Position numbers and translations under genes: made by a program. A stretch of 28,031 nucleotides of DNA from UBA8752 sp965659115. GTDB taxonomy: Bacteria; Bacteroidota; Bacteroidia; Flavobacteriales_D; Sanyastnellaceae. The first letter of the stretch is position 1. The number at the start of each line of letters is the position of its first letter. The stretch covers positions 1-28,031 of the forward strand of contig CBFHUP010000037.1 of the NCBI GenBank assembly GCA_965659115.1, read 5' to 3'. The notes below the pieces were generated by a model. That model saw nothing but the letters and a program-made list of their open reading frames with translations. It had not been told where the DNA came from and did no database searches. Shown in pieces: positions 8,701 to 16,762 of the stretch.

Positions 8701-10335
8701 GCGCCTGCCCGAAGCATTGGCCAAATCCGCAAAGAGCTTGTCTGTGGCGGTCGCCATCCTGGTGAGCAGGTTCATTTCCAAATAGCCTTGGTGGGCCATG
8801 CGGATCATCATGGCCCGCGACTTGGGCTCACTGAGGCGCATGCTGCTCCCCAAGGCCATGCTGCTAAACGTGGAATCTCCTGTGGCCTTGACATGGTTGA
8901 GCACCCGCACCAAAGGATGGATTGGATCGATGCCTTGCATGTCTCTAAAGAGTTCCAAGTCGAAAAAATCAGCACTGGTCAGGACCGCTGTAGAACGCAC
9001 TGAACCAGGAGGGCCTTCGAGGCGAATGCGGGTGTCCTCCATCCCCCATGACAGCACACTGCAATCGACGTAGAGGTTGTGGTAAGAATCGGTGAAAGGA
9101 CGTGGACCCAGCCCCTCGTCTGTCCGGATCAAAAAGAGCCGCTTGGAATTGAGGATGAACCTCAAGTTCAATTCTGGGTGGTACAAGCTGTCTGTGCCAA
9201 TGCGAAGCGAGGCCTCGACCCCTTCTCCACTGAACTGGTCCGCCCGCAAAATGAACAGCGATGAGGTGCATTCGACCATGACCGTATCGCCCCTTCTAAA
9301 CTGAAGGCGGGCAGGCTCCTCTTCGCTGCCTTTTCCTTGGAGCTCCGCCCCGCGCACAGTCAATCCCCCGTCAAAATCGACCCCGGGAACAATGTCTGGC
9401 ATGGACAACCGGTTGATGTAAGTGTCAAACCTGGGGTAACGTGCATCGTCGGTAGCGGCGCCCGTTTTTTCGTCGCGTTTGCGCACACGGGCTTTGTCGG
9501 TGAGCTGTCCCAGCAATGGGTCTGGAAACAATTCAGTAGTAAAACGGGCCGAATCCACCGTCAAAGAAGGCGACTTGAGCCGGACCGAGTACACATTGAA
9601 GTCGGCAAAGTTCTTTTCGGGATCCCAACCCGAACGTCCCCAATCTACGCGGCCACTCCTGCCTTCGAAGCGTTCTTTAGCGTAGTCGTATGTTCCTGCG
9701 GTGCGTTGCACGAGCAAAGTGTCTCCTTTGGCCAACGCCATCAGACTGCCCGAGGGGCCAAATGTGAATTGTGGCCCGCCCTTTTCGGGAATGGAGATGG
9801 CCATGGGACCATCGAACGACCACGCTACGGATTTGGTCACATAGAATGTGCCGTCTCGCAACAGGTCCTTGCCCAAGACCAACAATGGAGCAAAGGCCCG
9901 GGCTGATTTTCGACTTTCCAACGCCCGCTCCACAGCGGCATCCCATGCGGCAAATGGCAACCGCAGCGAATCCCCAGAGAGCGCCATTTGCACACTGCGG
10001 GCATAACCGAATTGCTCGGGAAAAGCACCGAGGTTGGCCCCCGCAATTTGTGCCATGCGCTCTACAAACGCTCCCGTCACCTCGGGATCTGCCAGGGGAT
10101 CGAGCAACAATGGCTTCAGCTCCTTCTCCAAAAAACGTTCGGCATCCTTGTCAAAGGTGGATACGCTTTTGCTCAGCGCCTCCAACGTATTTTCTATCGC
10201 CACCAAATCGGCTTCCTGTGCCGCGGCTCGCAGGGGCATGGTGAACGCCAGGACCACCAATACCGCAGCCTGGGCCACAAGAGGAAAAGAGATCCGCCCA
10301 CTGGGGAGCGCCGGGTGCATTGATTGAAAGTCCAT
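5794..10335 (-). CDS. Very large exported beta-rich protein of unknown function
   Basis: 1513 residues from ATG 10335; ATG 10320 (MHPALP) is an equally good start. In-frame sequence upstream to 10533 would overlap the divergent dehydratase gene and is not protein-like. A signal peptide is visible at about 15-40 (VAQAAVLVVLAFTMPLRAAAQ). A short helical region (about 42-150) is followed by over 1300 residues of alternating polar and hydrophobic short segments, suggesting a long beta-sheet protein, with few cysteines and no transmembrane helices. An acidic stretch (YMDEFKWYMDEDEMEM) is encoded near 7390-7440, and a segment containing LNFLAPTAVYDVSEAVLKC near 7230-7290. The rhythm recalls OstA/LptA/LptD- or TamB/AsmA-type envelope proteins, but that is inference and I cannot assign a family. 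The C-terminus (NENWYFFEYRNGVMNITSKD) has no T9SS tail. It is probably periplasmic or outer-membrane associated. Confidence 0.85.
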   Translation of the reverse strand: MDFQSMHPALPSGRISFPLVAQAAVLVVLAFTMPLRAAAQEADLVAIENTLEALSKSVSTFDKDAERFLEKELKPLLLDPLADPEVTGAFVERMAQIAGANLGAFPEQFGYARSVQMALSGDSLRLPFAAWDAAVERALESRKSARAFAPLLVLGKDLLRDGTFYVTKSVAWSFDGPMAISIPEKGGPQFTFGPSGSLMALAKGDTLLVQRTAGTYDYAKERFEGRSGRVDWGRSGWDPEKNFADFNVYSVRLKSPSLTVDSARFTTELFPDPLLGQLTDKARVRKRDEKTGAATDDARYPRFDTYINRLSMPDIVPGVDFDGGLTVRGAELQGKGSEEEPARLQFRRGDTVMVECTSSLFILRADQFSGEGVEASLRIGTDSLYHPELNLRFILNSKRLFLIRTDEGLGPRPFTDSYHNLYVDCSVLSWGMEDTRIRLEGPPGSVRSTAVLTSADFFDLELFRDMQGIDPIHPLVRVLNHVKATGDSTFSSMALGSSMRLSEPKSRAMMIRMAHQGYLEMNLLTRMATATDKLFADLANASGRRDFDVLFFRSEASGSEHGEISLLNGQLKLNGVDRVNVSRDRGVVIEPRNGKVVIGEDRDFTFAGGVRAGNLQFDGSDYDFDYESFSIELNAVESCKIRVNEEEKDARGRPKRKLVKNRLEYIHGVLRVDVPINKSGRLSEAYPEYPVLVTEEPSYVHWDDQAIENGAYERDRFRFVVEPFTLDSLDALGRQELVFEGTLESGDLLPPLQENLHVMDDLHLGFTTATPTGGYQVYGGVGNFDQNLTLDGGGLQGGGTLNFKTSHAESDRFVLLPDSTKGTAQIFTNRESAGPPPVPEVQGEGVDVLFEPRSNRISARTQDVPLRLFEGASELEGGVVLGAQGMTGDGLMRFSGAQLGSAMFRYNRSHILADTASFQLDQNVEGALAFKTDNVHCDIDFDERVGEFASNDGETKIELPANQYMCYMDEFKWYMDEDEMEMTSSREPLDDFVIDSDEASSSSNFYSTRADQDSLNFLAPTAVYDVSEAVLKCQDVKFIRTADAFVEPDSGLVVVRKRAQMDQLTRAVIVANVVTRYHRLFDADVNIAGRFDYEARASMFYEDENGLEQLIQFETVEVDTSGETVGRGVIPIQDGFGLSPFFGFSGDVRLAAARQHLEFDGAVTLEAACPETDKQQLLFTAVIDPKDVRIPLDTTLKTPMMSHLGVGAYFRDVDEPGGGPYGAFVDEVRGHDEYRILAATGELRYNKRDAVYQAGSPEKMMQPNLPGTLIELKAGDCSVTGTGPVSLPVDYGMVTQRSAGAVKVFPTGTGIEAEVTVGLDFPFDDPLWKSLAERLQLYATAVPLDISGTTFEAATREWLGLEGADEVLGEMTLMGAFKKTPESIQHRFLFTGLDLTWDPSEDAFVSGENGIGIVSMGKVPVFRRLQGRIEWSLAGTNGILRIYLHLDNENWYFFEYRNGVMNITSKDQQFIDGITALKDDKRRIKEGDDRFIYQILPSRGRRNEFVDRFPEFD

Positions 10336-10392
10336 TCCGATGATCCGGAAAATTAACGTCAGGGAGCCGTCCGTGGTATCTTGCCCGGCAGG

Positions 10393-12279
10393 ATGTTCCA
10401 ACTGTTGCGCACAATCCAATCCAAACCCCAGCTCGTGCCGCGCTGGGTCATCTTTTCCATCGACCTTTCCTTGGGGGTGGTCGCATTGGGATTGGCCTTT
10501 GCCATCCGCTTCGAATTTGCGCCTCCGGCCCATGAACTCGAAGCTGCGCGCCGCTTCCTTCCGGCCTATGTTGCCGTTCGCGCGCTCTCCATGCTGGTTT
10601 TTCGAACATTTGCCGGTATCATTCGCTTCAGCGGATCACGCGATGCACGCAGGGTGTTGCTCGCCCTTGCCTTGGGCACGGCACTCTTCTTGGCTTTAGA
10701 TCTTGCGGCCCACTCCATGGGAATGGCCTATCCCGTCCCGCTCAGTGTTGCGGCCATCGAACTGCTGGCCTCTTCCGTATTGCTCATCGGCTTTCGCATC
10801 ACGGTCCGCTCGATCTACGAGCGGTTTCAATCGACCCGACCTACGGCCGTCGTCATCTTTGGAGCCGGTGAAGCGGGCATCATTACCAAGCAAGCTGTAG
10901 AACGTCCGAGTGCAGACCCCCTCAAGGTCGTAGCCTTCTTGGACGACGACCCTGCCAAGCAGGGCAAGCGCATCGATGGGGTGCCCATTCTGTCTGCAGA
11001 CCGTGCCACTCAAGTCCTCTCCGATTACAATGCAAAGCGCCTCATTGTATCCATCCAACAACTTGATCCCGTGCGCAAGGCCCAGGTCATTGACGCAGCA
11101 CTTGATGCTGGATTGCGCGTCATGGATGTCCCTCCTGCACAGCGCTGGATTCAAGGAGAACTCAGTGCCGGTCAACTGAGAGACACCCGGATTGAAGACC
11201 TGTTGGGCCGTCCTGTGATTGAACTCGATGCTTCCTCCATCGCCCAGCAGGTGCGCGGGGCCCGAATTTTGGTCACAGGTGGCGCCGGTTCCATTGGCTC
11301 TGAACTGGTCATGCAGGCCCTCGAACGCGGCGCCGGTCAGGTCCTTGCCATCGACATTGCCGAAACCCCTCTGCACGACCTGAGCCTCCTGAGCCGCACA
11401 CGGTTGGGGCACCTGGCAGACCGATTGACAACTAGAATTGCAGATGTTCGAGACGCCCCAGCCATGCAAGCTATGCTGGCGGAGTTTTGCCCAAGTGTGA
11501 TTTACCACGCCGCTGCCTACAAGCACGTCCCGGTCATGGAAGTACAACCTGAGGCGGCGTGGCACACCAATGTCATTGGAACAGCAAACGTTATTGCAGC
11601 GGCCCAAAGCGTCCAGACCGACACCTTTGTGCTCATCAGCACCGACAAAGCCGTCAACCCCACCAGCGTGATGGGGGCTTCCAAACGCATGGCTGAATTG
11701 GTGGTGCGCAGCATCGGAGAAGGAGCCCAAATGAACTGTGTGATTACGCGATTCGGCAATGTGTTGGACAGCAATGGAAGCGTGATTCCTCTGTTCCGGC
11801 GGCAGATCGAAGCCGGAGGACCATTGACCTTGACCCATCCCGATGTCACCCGCTACTTCATGACCATCCCCGAAGCCGTCCAGCTGGTGATGGAGGCGGC
11901 GGCCACGAGCAAGGGCGACGACATCTTTGTATTTGACATGGGCGAACGTGTCCGCATCGCCGACCTCGCCCGCAGGATGATCCGACTTGCCGGACTTGTC
12001 GAGGACCAAGACATCCGCATAGAACTGGTGGGATTGAGGCCCGGAGAAAAACTCCACGAAGAACTCATGAGTGGACAGGAGAACCTCTTGGCCACACACC
12101 ACCCCAAAATCCTCCGCGCCGGCCGCGCAGAGGTCGACCGGGAAGCCGTGCGCACCACTTTGGACACCTCGATACAACGCCGACATGAAGGCACATGGAC
12201 CCGCCTCGACGTGAGAACGGCCTTCGCCCGACATTTGCCAGAATACATCCCGTCTGAACCGGAAACCAGCCCGAAATGA
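10393..12279 (+). CDS. Membrane-bound nucleoside-diphosphate-sugar 4,6-dehydratase (WbpM/CapD/FlaA1-like)
   Basis: Proteins of this type convert UDP-GlcNAc to a 4-keto-6-deoxy sugar, feeding surface glycan (O-antigen, capsule) synthesis. The 628 residues show the full-length form: about four membrane helices (about 18-40, 60-78, 88-106, 117-137), a first Rossmann domain (FGAGEAG, 156-162), then the catalytic short-chain dehydrogenase domain with TGGAGSIGS (295-303), STDK (416-419), the active-site region SVMGASK (Met427, Lys431 in place of the classical Tyr) and LRPGEKLHEEL (548-558). I chose ATG 10393; a TTG at 10381 would add four residues. It is divergent from the 1513-residue gene, only 57 bases away, and overlaps the next gene by 4 bases (ATGA), so the two are probably translated together. 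No other glycan genes lie next to it here. The exact sugar substrate cannot be told. Confidence 0.93.
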   Translation: MFQLLRTIQSKPQLVPRWVIFSIDLSLGVVALGLAFAIRFEFAPPAHELEAARRFLPAYVAVRALSMLVFRTFAGIIRFSGSRDARRVLLALALGTALFLALDLAAHSMGMAYPVPLSVAAIELLASSVLLIGFRITVRSIYERFQSTRPTAVVIFGAGEAGIITKQAVERPSADPLKVVAFLDDDPAKQGKRIDGVPILSADRATQVLSDYNAKRLIVSIQQLDPVRKAQVIDAALDAGLRVMDVPPAQRWIQGELSAGQLRDTRIEDLLGRPVIELDASSIAQQVRGARILVTGGAGSIGSELVMQALERGAGQVLAIDIAETPLHDLSLLSRTRLGHLADRLTTRIADVRDAPAMQAMLAEFCPSVIYHAAAYKHVPVMEVQPEAAWHTNVIGTANVIAAAQSVQTDTFVLISTDKAVNPTSVMGASKRMAELVVRSIGEGAQMNCVITRFGNVLDSNGSVIPLFRRQIEAGGPLTLTHPDVTRYFMTIPEAVQLVMEAAATSKGDDIFVFDMGERVRIADLARRMIRLAGLVEDQDIRIELVGLRPGEKLHEELMSGQENLLATHHPKILRAGRAEVDREAVRTTLDTSIQRRHEGTWTRLDVRTAFARHLPEYIPSEPETSPK

Positions 12280-12671
12280 GCCCAGAACAACAAGAACTGC
12301 GGTTGTTGGAAGACCTCCGCAGCTATTTCGGTTATGCAGAAGATCAATTGGAGTTTGTCTGGTCGGACCATGACGGCATCCAAGAGGTCGCACTGTTCAC
12401 CTACAACCCCCGGCACACCCAGCGCTTCCTATTTCACAAGACAACCGGATCGACCAAATCCCAAGCGTTGCAGAGCCTGCTGGAATACACCCAGCACCAC
12501 AAAGACCGGGAACTCAGTTATACCATCCAATGGCGCGTAGCTGGGGAGTCTGAACTTCATACGAGCTACTTCAGCGCAGGAAACATTCTGCTGGCCTTGG
12601 ACAAGTTTTTTGCCGGGCGCGACCCGCATACCGTGCAGGTATTTAGTGTCACCCTCAACCCCCTCAGCTGA
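12276..12671 (+). CDS. Uncharacterised 131-residue cytoplasmic protein
   Basis: The start codon overlaps the stop of the dehydratase gene (ATGA), which supports the start and suggests translational coupling. The protein has no signal peptide or membrane helix. It looks alpha/beta: an N-terminal helix (about 3-20), strands around 24-30 and 37-44, a helix at 60-73, strands at 79-88 and 93-98, a helix at 101-112 and a final strand TVQVFSVTLNP. I recall similar short proteins with a conserved LDKFF..RD..VQVFSV-type ending in other Bacteroidota, but no function. Its position between a sugar dehydratase and a YigZ-type gene does not settle a role. Confidence 0.75.
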   Translation: MSPEQQELRLLEDLRSYFGYAEDQLEFVWSDHDGIQEVALFTYNPRHTQRFLFHKTTGSTKSQALQSLLEYTQHHKDRELSYTIQWRVAGESELHTSYFSAGNILLALDKFFAGRDPHTVQVFSVTLNPLS

Positions 12672-12673
12672 GG

Positions 12674-13306
12674 GTGCGGGATGCTTTCCCCACATTAATG
12701 GCTCCAGGTGCGGGCCTGTACAAAGCCAAGGGCAGCAAATTCCACGGTTATGCCTTCCCCTTGCCCTTTGCCGATGAACAAGCTGCCGAAGCTGCCGTAA
12801 CGCAGCACTTAGAATCTGTCAAGGCAGACCACCATTCCGCACGCCACGTTTGCTTTGCATGGCAATTCGGTCCTGACCGGTTTCGCGCCGCCGATGATGG
12901 AGAACCCGCAGGCAGCGCAGGCGCTCCCATTCACGGCGTACTCCGTTCTTCTGATTTGCATTGGACCCTCATTGCTGTCGTGCGTTATTTCGGCGGCGTC
13001 AAACTCGGGGTTGGCGGACTCATCGAGGCCTACCGCTCAGCAGGACAAGCAGCCGTTCACGATGCCGGCATTTCAGAAACCCTGCTGATGTCCCCCCTGA
13101 CATTGACCTATGCTCCTGACCTCACCCGGCACGTCATGCAAGCCATCCAAAAAGAAGGCGCACGGATTGTTGCCGAACGGTACACCCATCACTGTTTGCT
13201 CGACATCGAAGTTCGAGCGGGCAGCATCTTATCCCTGACCTCTGAACTCGAGCACATTCACGGTGTTCAAGTCTTGGAGCCCAAATCCAACAACACACCT
13301 TCATGA
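12674..13306 (+). CDS. yigZ: YigZ / IMPACT (UPF0029) family protein
   Basis: 210 residues. The family signature is clear: DDGEPAGSAG at 74-83 and VVRYFGGVKLGVGGL at 102-116, preceded by a conserved KGSKF (19-23) and HHSARHVC (53-60). Members share a fold with eukaryotic IMPACT; the bacterial role is poorly defined, with suggestions linked to translation or nucleotide metabolism. I chose the GTG start at 12674 because homologues that I recall begin with a D(T/A)(Y/F)xT segment just before (G/S)xG(L/I)YKxKGSKF, which matches DAFPTLMAPGAGLYKAKGSKF minus a few residues. ATG 12698 would remove eight of these. It starts 2 bases after the previous stop and overlaps the next gene by 4 bases. Confidence 0.9.
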   Translation: MRDAFPTLMAPGAGLYKAKGSKFHGYAFPLPFADEQAAEAAVTQHLESVKADHHSARHVCFAWQFGPDRFRAADDGEPAGSAGAPIHGVLRSSDLHWTLIAVVRYFGGVKLGVGGLIEAYRSAGQAAVHDAGISETLLMSPLTLTYAPDLTRHVMQAIQKEGARIVAERYTHHCLLDIEVRAGSILSLTSELEHIHGVQVLEPKSNNTPS

Positions 13307-14385
13307 ACATGAAGCACCTCTGCTCATTGGCCCTCTGCTCCTGTCTCTGCTTGGCCACGACAGCCCAATTGACGTTTGAGCACAACGGCATCGAGCGCAC
13401 CTACTATATGGACGCCCCAGACCCGATCCCTGCAGGAGCACCGCTGGTTTTTGTGTTGCACGGATATTCCAGCAGCGCAGCCCTGATCCGTGCCTACAGC
13501 GCCTGGGATGACTTGGCCCTTTCAGAAGGGTTTGTGGCCGTTTTTCCTCAAGGAACCGAGGACCAAATTGGAACGTCACATTGGAATGCCAATTTGGGCA
13601 TCAGCACCACCAATGACCACAGCTTCTTGGTGGCCTTGGCGCAATACCTCCAAGACACCCATGGCCTGAGCGCCGACTGCACCTATTCATGCGGCATGTC
13701 CAATGGCGGCTTTATGAGTTACTCGCTCGCCTGCGAGCATCCCGATGTGTTTCGGGCAGTGGGATCAGTGACCGGCTCTATGAGTGCAGAGGATTTCGGG
13801 TGTGTTCCCGATGAAGTGGTCCCCATTGTGCACCTGCATGGTACCGATGACAACACTGTTTACTATGACAATGGTGTCGGGTTCGGCAACTGGGGAAATG
13901 CTGGCGTTGCAGAAATCGTCGATCACTGGACAGGACTCATGGGCACCACCACATTGGAGGAGACCCCCCTCCCCAATGCTGAACTGGTAGACCTGACATC
14001 GGTGGACTTTTTGCGCTATTCGGGGGGGCCAGGCGGACAAGAATTTCACCACTACCGGGTCAACGATGGTGGACACGACTGGTTTGGAGCATGGGGAAGC
14101 CCTGATGTGCAATCCACGCAAATCCTGTGGGACTTCTTTTCGGCCCAGTGTGCCGGTGAATTCACGGACATTCCAGAAGCTGCCGTGGAACCCTGGATGG
14201 TCGCTTATGGAAAAGGCATCCAAATCCAGCGCAATGCCCAGGTCCAGATTTTCGACATCAGCGGACGTCTGATGGCCAGCAAACGCATGAACCGCGGAGA
14301 AACTTGGATTCCTGCTGTATCACAAATCCATGTCATTCAAGCCACGGATGAACTCGGTGAGGTCCAAGTGCTCAAAAGAAATTGA
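13303..14385 (+). CDS. Secreted PHB-depolymerase/feruloyl-esterase-like hydrolase with T9SS-like tail
   Basis: 360 residues with a signal peptide (MNMKHLCSLALCSCLCLATTAQ). It is an alpha/beta-hydrolase of the LpqC/PHB depolymerase (CE1-like) type, with the oxyanion segment VLHGYSS (51-57), nucleophile Ser133 in GMSNGG (131-136), a catalytic Asp in HGTDD (179-183) and catalytic His258 in GGHDW (256-260). It is likely to hydrolyse extracellular esters such as polyhydroxyalkanoates or acylated polysaccharides; the substrate is unknown. Residues about 296-360 (VQIFDISGRLMAS, then EVQVLKRN) resemble a degenerate type A T9SS sorting domain. Its ATG overlaps the yigZ stop (ATGA). The 77 bases after it, before the convergent methyltransferase gene, show no clear terminator. 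Confidence 0.88.
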   Translation: MNMKHLCSLALCSCLCLATTAQLTFEHNGIERTYYMDAPDPIPAGAPLVFVLHGYSSSAALIRAYSAWDDLALSEGFVAVFPQGTEDQIGTSHWNANLGISTTNDHSFLVALAQYLQDTHGLSADCTYSCGMSNGGFMSYSLACEHPDVFRAVGSVTGSMSAEDFGCVPDEVVPIVHLHGTDDNTVYYDNGVGFGNWGNAGVAEIVDHWTGLMGTTTLEETPLPNAELVDLTSVDFLRYSGGPGGQEFHHYRVNDGGHDWFGAWGSPDVQSTQILWDFFSAQCAGEFTDIPEAAVEPWMVAYGKGIQIQRNAQVQIFDISGRLMASKRMNRGETWIPAVSQIHVIQATDELGEVQVLKRN

Positions 14386-14462
14386 ATCCGAGCCCTTTGT
14401 GCAGAACCCCGCGGCCATTGAATAGAAAAGGCAGGGAGGCCCATTGGACCTCGCTGGCGAAG

Positions 14463-15242
14463 TCAAGCGGGCTTGCGGACCACCTGTAAGTAACGCTCGC
14501 CTCCAAGGGCACAGCGGTCAAAACGCTCTGTCCCAAACAGTTCGCGCAAGTCCAGTTCTTCCACCTCAAAACCAACAGCGCGGTACCGGTCGGCGTAATC
14601 CATGCCGTAGAGCCTGACGTGATCGCGCTGCCAGTACAAGCGTTCTCGCTCTGCCGGATCGGTCACATTGGGGTCTTCCAGGGTCTCGGCGTTGTTGCGG
14701 TCCAAGGGGACCTGAAAAATGCCCCAACCGCCGGGCTTCATCACCCGGAAATACTCCGCCATGACTTTGCGGTCATCGGCCACATGTTCCATCAAGTGGT
14801 TGCCCATGATGATGTCAAAATGGCTGTCTTCGTAGGGAATTTCATGGACATCGAAATGCACATCCGCCCATGGCGATACCAAATCGGCCCTGGTGATTTC
14901 CAATCCTTGGGCCGCGTTGAACCGCTTCAGAAAACAATACTCGGGAGCCAGGTGCAACATGCGCCTGCCCGGTCCTCCATTGAACATGTCACTGTGTTCC
15001 TTGAGGTACATCCACACTGCGCGGTGTCGCTCCAAACTCAGTGAATTCGGCGCCAATGCATTGGGACGGCTTCTGTCGGCGCGGCCATAAGAAAGCAGCT
15101 TGCGGTACGTCTTTCCGTTGATGGGGTCCTCAAAGCGGCCGCCCCAGTAAAAAGGAGAAACCAACTGCAAAGCGATGTGGGCCACACGCTGAAGCAAGTG
15201 CCGCGGAATGAACCGGGTAACAAAAGAGATGAGGGCGCGCAT
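14463..15242 (-). CDS. SAM-dependent methyltransferase (class I)
   Basis: 259 residues. An N-terminal stretch of about 90 residues, with a hydrophobic or amphipathic beginning (RFIPRHLLQRVAHIALQLVSPFYWGG), precedes a Rossmann-type methyltransferase core. Motif I appears as MLHLAPE (about 94-100), the variant HxAPE form rather than GxGxG. DVHEIPYEDSHFDIIMGNHLMEHV gives the motif II/III region, followed by FRVMKPGG (motif V area) typical of Methyltransf_11. The substrate is unknown; such proteins often act on lipids, glycans or small molecules. It lies 35 bases downstream of dciA on the same strand and could be the last gene of a recF-dciA-methyltransferase unit. Confidence 0.85.
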   Translation of the reverse strand: MRALISFVTRFIPRHLLQRVAHIALQLVSPFYWGGRFEDPINGKTYRKLLSYGRADRSRPNALAPNSLSLERHRAVWMYLKEHSDMFNGGPGRRMLHLAPEYCFLKRFNAAQGLEITRADLVSPWADVHFDVHEIPYEDSHFDIIMGNHLMEHVADDRKVMAEYFRVMKPGGWGIFQVPLDRNNAETLEDPNVTDPAERERLYWQRDHVRLYGMDYADRYRAVGFEVEELDLRELFGTERFDRCALGGERYLQVVRKPA

Positions 15243-15277
15243 GATCAGGATGTCAAAGATAACTTCTACCGCAACGT

Positions 15278-15613
15278 CTAACGGATGACCACTTGACGAA
15301 TGGCCTCCCGGCCGAGGTGTTCATTGATCAGCGTCTGAATGCGGGTACGTGCCATGAGGAATTCTTCCTTCATCGGTCCCGAATCCAATTCCACCGTCAA
15401 GACCCCATCTCGCACCCTGATAAACCGGGTTTTCCGAGAGACCGCCTCCCCCATCACCTCGCGCCATGCGGCTTCAGTGCGCGCATCTTCAAGCCGGGCG
15501 CCGTGGCCGCTCAGCCGCAACCATTCAGAGATGGCATCTCCCAATGACACCGCTTCGCCTTTCCGCGATGTGCGCCGCTTGCCCAACGCCCGGTTTGGAT
15601 ACCGCTTGTTCAT
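15278..15613 (-). CDS. dciA: DciA/DUF721 family protein
   Basis: 111 residues. It matches the DUF721 (DciA) family, whose characterised members help load the replicative helicase DnaB. The basic N-terminus (NKRYPNRALGKRRTSRKG) is followed by a helix containing AISEWLRLSG, a W-containing segment (EAAWREVMGEAVSRKT) and a beta-alpha end with VRDGVLTVELDSGPMKEEF, the conserved KH-like core. ATG 15613 overlaps the recF stop by 4 bases (ATGA), a typical neighbour for this family. The gene ends in TAG, showing that amber is used as a normal stop in this genome. Confidence 0.88.
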   Translation of the reverse strand: MNKRYPNRALGKRRTSRKGEAVSLGDAISEWLRLSGHGARLEDARTEAAWREVMGEAVSRKTRFIRVRDGVLTVELDSGPMKEEFLMARTRIQTLINEHLGREAIRQVVIR

Positions 15614-16746
15614 AGGTCGGCCTTTTCGGGTTCATGGGGAGTCACCCCTTTGGAGTCCACCCACCATGCCTGGAAGGGAACCTCTGCCGCTTTGAGCAAA
15701 TTGGGAATGCGCTCGGGGTCGGTGTCGGAGATGAACACTTGGCCGAATCTGGCCCTGCCCAGCACCGACATCAAGGCCCCTGCGCGGTGGGCATCGATTT
15801 TATCAAAAATGTCGTCCAGGAGCAGAATCGGCCTGCGGCCGACACGCTGCGCAAGGTGCTCCACCTGGGCCAAACGCAAGGCCAGCAAGAAGGTCTTCTG
15901 TTGGCCTTGGCTCCCGAACCTTTTGAGGGCGTGATCGCCCAACCGAAAGTCCACGTCATCCTTGTGCACCCCCACAGTTGAGCGGCGCAGGCGTCGGTCA
16001 TCGGGCTGCGCCTGCAACAGTGCCTCTTGAAAAGCGCCAGATTCCACACGGGTTTGGAGCTCCAAGCCCACGGTCTCTTTGCCTTGGCACAATTCACGGT
16101 GAATGCGCTGAAATTCCGGCTCAAATTCAGCGACAAACACGGCGCGCTGCGTGGCAATCGCTTCGGCAAGGGGAACCATTTGCTCGTTCCAAGGCGTCAA
16201 TTGCTCGGCGTCAAAAGTGCGGTTCTCAGCAAAGTACCGCAGCAGGTTGTTGCGCTGCTGCACCAAATGGTGGTATTGAATCAACCGGTCCAAATAGGGA
16301 CGGTCGTATTGGCTGATCACCTGGTCCATCCACTTGCGGCGCACCTCACTGCCGTCGTGAAGCAGTGCCGCATCCGCAGGCGCAATCATCACCACGGGGT
16401 AGCGCCCCACATGATCGGCCAACTTCTGATAGGCCTTTCCATTGCGCTTGAGAACTTTTTTCTGACCCTTGATGACAGCGCACACCACCCGGTCTTCTTC
16501 GACCGAACCTTCCTCTTCGAGCGCAAAAGAACCCTCTACCATGAAGGAGGGTTGTCCATGTCTGACGTTCTGAGAGTCAATGGGGTTGAAAAAGCCCTTG
16601 GCATTGCCCAAATAATGGACGGCGTCCAAAACATTGGTTTTGCCTGTTCCGTTGTCTCCGAGCAGGCAATTTACTTGCGCGCACAGCTCCATTTCCACCT
16701 CTGGGTGGTTCTTGAAATCGAGCAATTGCAACCTGAGGAGGCGCAT
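15610..16746 (-). CDS. recF: DNA replication and repair protein RecF
   Basis: RecF is an SMC-like ATPase that helps load RecA at single-strand gaps. The 378 residues match the usual 360-370 length. Walker A is GDNGTGKTN (30-38), the ABC signature region is FGSQGQQKTFLLALRLAQ (about 277-294) and Walker B is ILLLDDIFDKID (307-318). The D-loop/His region is VFISDTD (337-343). I chose ATG 16746 (MRLLRLQLLDFKN), the universal RecF beginning; the open frame further upstream, to 16863, is not RecF-like and would overlap the divergent promoter. It is followed by dciA with a 4-base overlap and faces the TPR-ribH operon across a 140-base gap. Confidence 0.97.
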   Translation of the reverse strand: MRLLRLQLLDFKNHPEVEMELCAQVNCLLGDNGTGKTNVLDAVHYLGNAKGFFNPIDSQNVRHGQPSFMVEGSFALEEEGSVEEDRVVCAVIKGQKKVLKRNGKAYQKLADHVGRYPVVMIAPADAALLHDGSEVRRKWMDQVISQYDRPYLDRLIQYHHLVQQRNNLLRYFAENRTFDAEQLTPWNEQMVPLAEAIATQRAVFVAEFEPEFQRIHRELCQGKETVGLELQTRVESGAFQEALLQAQPDDRRLRRSTVGVHKDDVDFRLGDHALKRFGSQGQQKTFLLALRLAQVEHLAQRVGRRPILLLDDIFDKIDAHRAGALMSVLGRARFGQVFISDTDPERIPNLLKAAEVPFQAWWVDSKGVTPHEPEKADL

Positions 16747-16762
16747 GCCGATGGTATTGGTC

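Noticed and set aside
10696..12393. 565-codon open frame on the minus strand opposite the dehydratase gene
   Set aside because: The plus-strand protein has both Rossmann motifs and catalytic residues; the antisense translation is Gly/His/Asp-rich with no domain and overlaps two real genes.
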